From an uncultured Clostridia bacterium (GTDB lineage Bacteria; Bacillota; Clostridia; Oscillospirales; Oscillospiraceae), in contig CAMCRV010000008.1 of the NCBI GenBank assembly GCA_945877365.1, positions 1 through 64,000 of the forward strand: a stretch of DNA of 64,000 nucleotides, in the 5' to 3' direction. Positions 52,518-58,834 of the stretch are shown here, piece after piece (within the stretch, counting starts at the first letter, position 1; every line of letters starts with the position of its first letter). The position numbers and the translations under genes are program-made. The notes under the pieces were generated by a model. The model did not search any database. It was not told the origin of the DNA and saw nothing but the letters and a program-made list of their open reading frames with translations.

Positions 52518-52703
52518 TCACTTCTGGAACTGGCCCCGAACCAGGTCAAAGAGCCGCCAAATTAACGGCTTGGGCCGTAACTCCATGACACAGGGCCGCC
52601 AGTCTCCGCAGCCCTCGCAGAAGTCTTCCTCCAGCCAAACCTCGTTGGCCTGGTAATTGGTGCCGTTCAACTCGTTAAAACACTTCAAACAGAACTCAGC
52701 CAT
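52518..52703 (-). CDS. Small zinc-ribbon-like protein (61 aa)
   Basis: Two Cys pairs, FCLKCF and FCEGCGDWRPC, suggest a structural zinc site. The C-terminal part (ELRPKPLIWRLFDLVRGQFQ) is helical. It follows the 46-residue gene after 3 bases. Similar small proteins are common in Clostridial mobile elements with no assigned role. Confidence 0.7.
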   Translation of the reverse strand: MAEFCLKCFNELNGTNYQANEVWLEEDFCEGCGDWRPCVMELRPKPLIWRLFDLVRGQFQK

Positions 52704-52706
52704 GGC

Positions 52707-52847
52707 TTAACCTCCCGACGATATTATCAGTTCAATTATATCCCATGAGTATTCATCACAAGCTATTTCATAATCTGGGTTGTCACCGTTGTGGCGGCAC
52801 AATTCGCCGTGATAGCTGGGGGTTAATACTTCTTCCTGCAGCTCCAT
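52707..52847 (-). CDS. Small acidic protein (46 aa)
   Basis: MELQEEVLTPSYHGELCRHN and an acidic tail DEYSWDIIELIISSGG. Start set by TTGGAGGTAGGAAA. It is in one operon with the zinc-ribbon-like gene, and divergent from the XRE regulator. Function unknown. Confidence 0.55.
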   Translation of the reverse strand: MELQEEVLTPSYHGELCRHNGDNPDYEIACDEYSWDIIELIISSGG

Positions 52848-52981
52848 TTTCCTACCTCCAAATTGTATTATTATCGAGATTATACCATCCAACATAAACT
52901 AATACAATATGTAAAACATACAATGTAGATTGATTTTAATTGGGCTTACTATAACCGATACTATATGCAGAGGTGATAGTA

Positions 52982-53284
52982 ATGCACACACGAATTAGAA
53001 AAGCCCGTGAGGATATGGGCTATACCAGAGAACAATTTGCCGAAAAGCTGGACGTGAGCGTTTCCTATTTGGCAGAGCTGGAACGGGGCCGCACTGGCAT
53101 CTCAGTAAAAATGCTTGTGAAGGTCTGCAATGTGCTGGGCCTGTCTGCTGACTATGTTCTTTTTGGCAGCGAACGCATAGAGGATGAAATGAGACTTGAT
53201 GCAATCCACCGCATCAATGAGAAATACTTGCCTCTGCTCGATAACATGATTGAACAGTTGCTTTCATTAAGTGCTGAGAATTGA
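52982..53284 (+). CDS. XRE-family transcriptional regulator
   Basis: 100 residues. N-terminal Cro/CI helix-turn-helix MHTRIRKAREDMGYTREQFA, KLDVSVSYLAELERGRTGIS, then a helical dimerising tail. A GTG three codons earlier is possible, but AGAGGTG is better spaced for the ATG. It is divergent from the small-gene operons at 52.07-52.85 kb and is the probable repressor of the element. Confidence 0.9.
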   Translation: MHTRIRKAREDMGYTREQFAEKLDVSVSYLAELERGRTGISVKMLVKVCNVLGLSADYVLFGSERIEDEMRLDAIHRINEKYLPLLDNMIEQLLSLSAEN

Positions 53285-53306
53285 TAAAGGGGATAGCTTT
53301 TGACGG

Positions 53307-55331
53307 CTATCCAACTTTTATATTGTTTGTACTTGATGACCCTTTTATAGAATTTAGAATCGTTGATAAGCCAGTAAGAGTAATAGGTTTGCGCGTGTGC
53401 CAAAAACAGGCTGTATAGTTTGTTGGGTTGGCATTGATTTCTATTGTACCCGTGAGTGATGTACATTCATAGAATGTATAATACATATTTGTTACACTAC
53501 TTGGGATTACAGGTGCAGTTGTGAGAGAAGTACAATTGTAAAATGTATTACTCATAGTTGTTACATTGTTTGCTTGACTCATATCTGGTGCGGTAGTAAG
53601 TGATGTACAGCCATAGAATGCACAAGACATGTCGGTCACACTATTAGGTATTGCTGAGGCGGTTGAGAGAGATGAGCAATCTGTAAATGTTCTATATAAA
53701 CTCGTTACACCTTCAGGAATCAACGGTGCCGTAATTAATGAGGAACAACCATAAAATGCATAACCCATATTTGTTACACTACTTGGTATTGTTGGTGCTG
53801 TTGTTATTGCAGAACAACCAGAGAATGAACACGTGAGATTTGTTACACCCATTGGTATTTTGTAATTTGAAAAATCACCATTTATATCTTTACTGCCAAT
53901 GTATGTTATGATTGAACCACAACCATTAAAGATGTTATTTATTTCTTTTGTGCTACTCGGTATGGTCGGGGCGGTAATTAATCGTCCGCAGCCTGCGAAT
54001 GCGTAAGACAGGTCTGTTACTCCGTTTGGAATTATTGGTGCTGTTGTTATTGATGAACAAAACATGAATGCACCCTTCATATTAGTCATATTTTTTGGAA
54101 TATTGGGAGGAGCTGTGATTGAGCAATCCTTGAATGCGTATTCCATACTTGTCACACCGATTGGAATTGCTGGGGCATCGGTGAATTTCTCACATTTATT
54201 GAATAGGTGGTCTATGTTTGTTATTGGTTTATTATTAATACTTTCCAAAATTGGGCCATATGCAGTGTTTATTTTACTGTTGGCCGTTCCAACACCCCAT
54301 CCATTTTGAGATTGATGGGTTTCCCATGTCCAAGCATAGTCCTTGTGATGATAATTATATATGTACATATAGTCGCCATAAATATATGTATCACCATCTT
54401 CTACCGTTGATGGGAATGGTTGTCCAGCAGTATATCTTACACCATTTTGTGTGTAGGTCGCTCCTTCTGGTATTACACCGTTCGGGTGTAATTCAGCGGC
54501 ATTATGGTTATAACCATCGTCCAGACTATTTTCATCATCCTCAGAGCTTGGATTTTTATAACTTGGCAAGTTGCCTCCACCACTTAAATCTGAATTGGTA
54601 TAATTAGATTCTTGCCTTCCTCCAGTAGGTGTTGTGCTGATAGGCTTGTCTTCTTCATCATAACTTGATGTGTTGGAACCTATTGCAGCAGGGCATTCTT
54701 CTGATAGATTTGTACCATTAAAAGCACCATAGACATCAGCTTTTCGTGTTCCATCAGCAAGGTAATATCTGATAAACACGGTGTAGCTGGAATTTTTGTA
54801 TGTTGCTGACTTTTCTGAAATTGTGTTTCCAATTGACTGTTTTACCGCTGAATATAACAATTGATTGCCCATTTCTTCAAAATAGCATTGTTTCAAATCT
54901 TCATCAGCGGTTCGTTTCTCGGCAACAGAGCCGTTGCCATAGGTCATATCGTTTACAATACCCTTTCCAATGTCATAGTTACCGTTTTCATCGGGATTAA
55001 AGGTTATTGTTACAGCGGGCCCTGAGCCATCAGGGGCCCAAAATTCTTCATCCATAGTTCTATTGCCGTATACGCCAGAGGAGTCTGTGTAGGTCATGTA
55101 GTTGTTTGATATGCAGTATCCGTATGCTTCATCAAAAACTTTATCATCCGTTATTGCCAGATGTACCGCATTGACAACTTCATCCATTGCTGAATCATCA
55201 CGCTGCATTCGTGAGTGTTCAACACTCGATATGAGCATAGGGCTCAGTACCGCCAACAGAACAGCCAAAATAGCAATGACAACGACTAGCTCTACAAACG
55301 AAAATCCGTTCTTTTTGTTTCTTAGTTGCAT
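53307..55331 (-). CDS. Type IV pseudopilin fused to BspA/DUF285-like repeats
   Basis: 674 residues. The N-terminus is a textbook prepilin: leader MQLRNKKNG, cleavage before FSFVELVVVIAILAVLLAVL with Glu at +5. A pilin-like globular part follows to about 220 (ending VYGAFNGTNLSEECPAA), then a Ser/Asn/Asp-rich linker. From about 365 to 655 there are ten repeats of about 23 residues of the form CSSLTTAPVIPSSVTNMYYT, the DUF285/BspA-like surface repeat. ATAGGAG sets the start at 55331. The mature protein would be exposed on a pilus or membrane-anchored, with the repeats outward as an adhesin. No pilus assembly genes are on the element, so host machinery would be needed. Confidence 0.88.
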   Translation of the reverse strand: MQLRNKKNGFSFVELVVVIAILAVLLAVLSPMLISSVEHSRMQRDDSAMDEVVNAVHLAITDDKVFDEAYGYCISNNYMTYTDSSGVYGNRTMDEEFWAPDGSGPAVTITFNPDENGNYDIGKGIVNDMTYGNGSVAEKRTADEDLKQCYFEEMGNQLLYSAVKQSIGNTISEKSATYKNSSYTVFIRYYLADGTRKADVYGAFNGTNLSEECPAAIGSNTSSYDEEDKPISTTPTGGRQESNYTNSDLSGGGNLPSYKNPSSEDDENSLDDGYNHNAAELHPNGVIPEGATYTQNGVRYTAGQPFPSTVEDGDTYIYGDYMYIYNYHHKDYAWTWETHQSQNGWGVGTANSKINTAYGPILESINNKPITNIDHLFNKCEKFTDAPAIPIGVTSMEYAFKDCSITAPPNIPKNMTNMKGAFMFCSSITTAPIIPNGVTDLSYAFAGCGRLITAPTIPSSTKEINNIFNGCGSIITYIGSKDINGDFSNYKIPMGVTNLTCSFSGCSAITTAPTIPSSVTNMGYAFYGCSSLITAPLIPEGVTSLYRTFTDCSSLSTASAIPNSVTDMSCAFYGCTSLTTAPDMSQANNVTTMSNTFYNCTSLTTAPVIPSSVTNMYYTFYECTSLTGTIEINANPTNYTACFWHTRKPITLTGLSTILNSIKGSSSTNNIKVG

Positions 55332-55547
55332 ATAAATCATCTCCTATTTTTATGCATTTTGATAATAAAATAGAAGAAAGTACCAAATAAAAAATGTCAA
55401 AAAGCAGCATATTGATGTTACTAAAAACCCTGTTGCGAAACGAGGTCATTATTTTTACACTCTATTTGCCCGCTCAATGCTGCATTTTTCTTCTATAACT
55501 GTATAAGAAACTCAAATACCTTTTCGTATACAAATAGGAGAAACTTT

Positions 55548-56156
55548 ATGTCAACAATTTACGGATATGCACGATGCAGCACTAATGAATGGATGCAGGA
55601 CATTAACCGCCAGAAAAGAGAGCTATGCCGTCTGGGGGTCACTGATGAAAAGTACATCTATTGGGAATATGAATCAGGGGTCAAGGTTGACCGCCCTGAA
55701 CTTAATAAGCTGCTGGATGTGGTGCAAGAAGGGGACACAATTATTGCAACTGAGGTGTCCCGCCTGACCCGCTCAACAAGTCATCTTTGCACCTTGCTGG
55801 AGCTGGTCAAAGAAAAACGACTGAAATTAATTATTGGTTCTTTCGTTGTGGACTGCACCCAAAATGAGATAGACCCCATGACCAAGGGAATGTTAATGAT
55901 GTGGGGTGTCTTTGCTGAGATGGAGCGTGACATTATTTCCCAGCGTGTCAGGTCAGGTATGCAGAACGCAAAGGCCAAGGGTGTTAAAATCGGCAGACCC
56001 GAAACCACTGTTGATAACATCCCCAGCCAGTTCTTTAAGCTCTACAACCGATACCAAAACAAGCTGCTGACCATTACAGAAATGGCAAGAATCATGCAGT
56101 GCTCCAGAGCGACAATCTACAAGTACATCGGCATTGTGGAATCATCTAGCGGCTGA
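55548..56156 (+). CDS. Small serine recombinase (resolvase/invertase)
   Basis: 202 residues. Catalytic Ser in YGYARCSTNEWMQDINRQKR, then DTIIATEVSRLTRSTSHLCT, FAEMERDIISQRVRSGMQNA, GRPE, and a C-terminal HTH (LTITEMARIMQCSRATIYKY). Length and order match Tn3-type resolvases and Pin-type invertases. It may resolve multimers of the plasmid form; no invertible segment was spotted. Confidence 0.92.
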   Translation: MSTIYGYARCSTNEWMQDINRQKRELCRLGVTDEKYIYWEYESGVKVDRPELNKLLDVVQEGDTIIATEVSRLTRSTSHLCTLLELVKEKRLKLIIGSFVVDCTQNEIDPMTKGMLMMWGVFAEMERDIISQRVRSGMQNAKAKGVKIGRPETTVDNIPSQFFKLYNRYQNKLLTITEMARIMQCSRATIYKYIGIVESSSG

Positions 56157-56334
56157 TTCTACATTCTGGATGAAAGTATCAGGAATTGGTTAAAGTGCTG
56201 CAAAACTGCATTTGCATTTTGTGCATTATCCTGAAGCTCTACACGTCCCGCAGAGGGCTTGCGGCTATGAAGTAATGTCGATTTATGTCTAGCCTGTGAA
56301 AAAGCCGCCAGCGGCCTTGTAGAAGGCTCAGAGA

Positions 56335-56376
56335 AGAAAGAGAAGGTGCCGCCGATATGCAGCACCTTCTGTCTTC
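56335..56376. terminator. Hairpin between converging genes
   Basis: AGAAGGTGC / GCACCTTCT with a 12-base loop; T-rich after it. It lies between the resolvase and the right-end gene. The rest of 56.16-56.38 kb has no gene. Confidence 0.6.
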
Positions 56377-56378
56377 AC

Positions 56379-56843
56379 TTAATGCCAGACAATTTCAACC
56401 TGAAATTCTACACTCTTGGGCTGTGGCTTTGGCTCGTTTATGTATCGGGGTAGGCCGAACTGTTCAAGCACCTTTGTCCAACAGGTCAGATTATAATACT
56501 TCATCAGGACTTGCCAGCGGGGGAGGTCTGAACGCTTCCGCTCGTTGTATTCATCGGAGGTTCTGGGCCGCAGCTTCTTGTATTCTTCTATGAAGTCCTC
56601 AGCATACTTTTTCTTCCGTTCATCGTAGGACAGGACAGAAGGGCCGTAGTTGGCTGAAAGCCACTCACCAGCAGTTACGCCATAGATGGGCATGAAAATC
56701 CGCTTTGGGGGCATCTCAGGGGCCTTTAAATCCTTTGTGTTGGGTATGCGGCCCTCCCGCTCGATGAATTTGTTAATTAAGCCCCTGATTTCTTCATCTG
56801 TCCATGAGGACACCTTTCTGTTTGTTCTGGTTCTCTGTTCCAT
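56379..56843 (-). CDS. Right-end gene of the sigG element, helical DNA-binding-like protein
   Basis: 154 residues, basic. It contains WTDEEIRGLINKFIEREGRI-PNTKDL and a second similar unit (YAEDFIEEYKKLRPRTSDEY), resembling the repeated small helical domains found beside homing endonucleases (HNH-associated repeats) and MADF/Myb-like folds. Its start lies inside the tail of the read-through frame of the sigG 5' half, 43 bases from attR, so the sigG promoter should drive it. A directionality factor for the integrase is one possibility given position; this is inference only. Confidence 0.75.
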   Translation of the reverse strand: MEQRTRTNRKVSSWTDEEIRGLINKFIEREGRIPNTKDLKAPEMPPKRIFMPIYGVTAGEWLSANYGPSVLSYDERKKKYAEDFIEEYKKLRPRTSDEYNERKRSDLPRWQVLMKYYNLTCWTKVLEQFGLPRYINEPKPQPKSVEFQVEIVWH

Positions 56844-57169
56844 TGCGAAATATCCTTTCTGAATTTTCGCAATCTACACACTGTTGGCACCCCATAGGTG
56901 GAAAATTTTACCTGCTTGCCGGGGTCGAAGTTGGAGATGGCCTTGATCAGGCCGATGCACCCCACCTGAAACAGATCGTCGGGGCACTCCCCCCGCTTGT
57001 CAAAGCGCTGGATGACGCTGAGCACCAGCCGCAGATTGCCCTCGATGAGCTTTTCCCGGGCGGCTGCATCCCCTTCTCTGGCCCTGTGGAGAAGGGTTTC
57101 CATCTCCACAGGGGACAAAAGATTCAGTCTGGCGGTGTTGACGCCGCAGATCTCTACTTTTCCCTGCAT
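56777..57169 (-). CDS. sigG: sigG 5' half (RNA polymerase sigma-G, interrupted)
   Basis: Begins MQGKVEICGVNTARLNLLSP after AAGGAGGTCACC, the best ribosome site nearby. Host sequence continues through region 2 (GNLRLVLSVIQRFDKRGECP, DDLFQVGCIGLIKAISNFDP) to KFSTYGVP at 56886, residue 95. KVEICGV and DDLFQVGCIGL identify SigG. Beyond the GG core the frame enters the element and adds 35 unrelated residues to a stop at 56777. Excision would replace these with MIAGEVRRYLRD and onward. The truncated 130-residue product keeps region 2 but lacks regions 3-4, so it cannot be a normal sigma factor. Confidence 0.93.
   Translation of the reverse strand: MQGKVEICGVNTARLNLLSPVEMETLLHRAREGDAAAREKLIEGNLRLVLSVIQRFDKRGECPDDLFQVGCIGLIKAISNFDPGKQVKFSTYGVPTVCRLRKFRKDISQWNREPEQTERCPHGQMKKSGA
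56861..56887. other. attR of the sigG element
   Basis: Core GG at 56886-56887, inside the Pro codon. On the element side, 15 bases away, is TTTCGC (reverse GCGAAA). A larger dyad ATTGCGAAAT...ATTTTCGCAAT spans 56851-56872. Confidence 0.85.
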
Positions 57170-57785
57170 GGTGACCTCCTTGTGTGTTACGGGATATCAA
57201 AAGGATTCCCATTTGTCGGCGGATGATACCGGCCTTTCTTTTGTGGGAATTCCACAAAAAAATCGGCGGCGTCGAAAGGGGCGGCGGAGATTTGACAGCA
57301 TTTTTCCCGAAGAATCCAACTTTTTCCCGGGATTTTTTTCGGAGGTCGGGTGGGTGCAGACCCGACATAATCCAGATGGTTTCAGAATGGTTACAAAATT
57401 ATTCATGGGTGTATGCATGGTTTTCCACAGGGAATCTGGCTGTGGATTCCGCTGTGAATACTGTTGATAACTATGAGTTTTCCACATTCTCCACAGGTTT
57501 TTCCACAGGGGTTTTCCACAACTGCATTCGGTTGGGGATATGCATGGGGGATTTACATAAAAAATTCATATTTGATTCGACGCCTTTCCCACTTTTTCGC
57601 AGGCAGTAAATTTCACCATAGGGTTTTCTTTGTGCAAAAATTCGGGCTTGACAGCGACAGGATTCCCCAAAAAACCACAGGGCGGAGGAGTGCGAAAAAA
57701 ATATTGAAAAAGGGGTTGATTTTGCCCCGCAAGATCGCTATAATGTGTAACTGTATGAAAATAACGAAAGAAGGAGGTGCCATCT
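57170..57785. other. Intergenic region between sigG and rpsT with DnaA-box-like cluster
   Basis: Four TTTTCCACA (57421, 57478, 57499, 57512) and one TTCTCCACA (57488) occur within 100 bases, all in one direction; the DnaA-box consensus is TTATCCACA. No gene is convincing here. The divergent promoters of sigG (-) and rpsT (+) must lie in this stretch, but no SigF/SigG-type promoter could be identified with confidence. Confidence 0.5.
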
Positions 57786-58049
57786 ATGCCCAACATCAAG
57801 TCCTCTAAGAAGGATGTTATTTCTTCCAAGATTGCTTACGAGAAGAACAAGGCCAACAAGTCTGAGCTGAAGACCAACCTGAAGAAGTTCGACGCTGCTC
57901 TGGTTGCCGGCGACAAGGCCGCTGCCGAGGCTGCCTACAAGCTGGCTGTCAAGACCGTGGATCAGGCTGTTGTCAAGGGACTGCTGCACAAGAACAATGC
58001 TGCCCGCAAGAAGAGCAGCATGACTCTGAAGCTGAACCAGCTGGCCTAA
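57786..58049 (+). CDS. rpsT: 30S ribosomal protein S20
   Basis: 87 residues, the normal length. Sequence MPNIKSSKKDVISSKIAYEK with basic helices, KAAAEAAYKLAVKTVDQAVV, and KGLLHKNNAARKKSSMTLKL at the end. The start at 57786 follows GGAGGTGCCATCT; an ATG three codons earlier overlaps the ribosome site. Binds 16S rRNA early in 30S assembly. A terminator follows. Confidence 0.96.
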   Translation: MPNIKSSKKDVISSKIAYEKNKANKSELKTNLKKFDAALVAGDKAAAEAAYKLAVKTVDQAVVKGLLHKNNAARKKSSMTLKLNQLA

Positions 58050-58068
58050 GGTCATTCTCTGAAAATAT

Positions 58069-58099
58069 CTCCCTCCCACTTTCCGGAGGGAGTTTTTTC
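58069..58099 (+). terminator. Terminator of rpsT
   Basis: CTCCCTCC / GGAGGGAG stem followed by TTTTTT. Confidence 0.9.
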
Positions 58100-58166
58100 A
58101 TTTGTATGCAAAAGTGTTGTTTTGCGGCCGGATCTGCGGTATAATGAGGAAAATGAGGTGAGGGCA

Positions 58167-58613
58167 ATGACCATTGCACTGGGTACAAGGCAGGATATTG
58201 ACAGCTGGATGCGCCTTGCGGAAAAGGTACGGGATTCTTTTCCGGGGCTGGAAACCTGGGAGGCTCTGGACGGGCACAGGCGCACAGTGCTGGAATTTAT
58301 GGAAAGCGGCGGCGCAATCTGCGCCAAAGAACAGGCAGAGGTGGTCGGCGCCCTGTTATTTTCCCGTGAGCACAATATGCTTTGCTTTCTGGCTGTGGAT
58401 GCGCGGCACCGCAGGCAGCATATCGCGGAAAACATGGTATCGTATATGCTGACGATGATGGATTCCCACAGCGACATTTCGGTCACCACCTATCGGGAGG
58501 GCGTCCCGGAGGGAGAAGCTGCCAGAGCCTTCTATCAGCGGATGGGCTTTACCCCGGGGAAGCTGACGGAGGAATTCGGCAGCCCGGTTCAGGAGTTTGT
58601 GTTAAAGAGATAA
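58167..58613 (+). CDS. GNAT-family N-acetyltransferase
   Basis: 148 residues. The GNAT core is VVGALLFSREHNMLCFLAVD, followed by ARHRRQHIAENMVSYML (acetyl-CoA loop, RxxxxA variant) and AARAFYQRMGFTPGKL. The start at 58167 follows GAGGTGAGGGCA. Substrate unknown; not obviously in an operon. Confidence 0.88.
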   Translation: MTIALGTRQDIDSWMRLAEKVRDSFPGLETWEALDGHRRTVLEFMESGGAICAKEQAEVVGALLFSREHNMLCFLAVDARHRRQHIAENMVSYMLTMMDSHSDISVTTYREGVPEGEAARAFYQRMGFTPGKLTEEFGSPVQEFVLKR

Positions 58614-58635
58614 ATTGAAATTTGGCGCACCCAAA

Positions 58636-58760
58636 GGCCCCCTTGTGTAAAGGGGGCTGTCAGCGAAGCTGACTGGGGGATTGACAACCCCTCCGGCAAA
58701 AATCAATAGATTTTTGCCACCTCCCCTTACACAGGGGAGGCTTTGGGCATCCCCACAAAT
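58636..58760. repeat. Palindromic repeat family 1, gene-free copy
   Basis: GGCCCCCTTGTGTAAAGGGGG, GTCAGCGAAGCTGAC, GGCAAAAATCAATAGATTTTTG, CCTCCCCTTACACAGGGGAGG, right flank GGCTTTGGGCATCCCCAC. It is the reverse orientation of the copies at 22.4 and 42.7 kb. Confidence 0.92.
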
Positions 58761-58834
58761 AACAATTTACCGCACGGTTATTGCGTGAACGCCATCTATA
58801 AACTGAATGAAATATTGTGCCCGGAGGTGAGGAT

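Larger units (their letters stand above)
43871..56886. mobile_element. 13,016-bp integrative mobilisable element splitting sigG
   Basis: Bounded by GG dinucleotides inside one Pro codon of sigG. Each end has GCGAAA 15 bases inside the core, in inverted orientation, so the circular form would carry TTTCGC-N15-GG-N15-GCGAAA, a typical serine-integrase attP. Content: large serine integrase at the left end, pseudopilin remnant and Rep-like remnant, iterons, HTH protein, MobV-type relaxase, small membrane/lipo/zinc-ribbon proteins, XRE regulator, pseudopilin-BspA fusion, small resolvase, and an unknown protein at the right end. AT content is clearly higher than in the flanks. Plasmid-like replication and mobilisation parts suggest an integrated mobilisable plasmid. 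Removal restores sigG exactly. Confidence 0.9.

Noticed and set aside
56159-56365. 68-codon minus-strand frame
   Set aside because: Overlaps a hairpin between converging genes; no coding signs.
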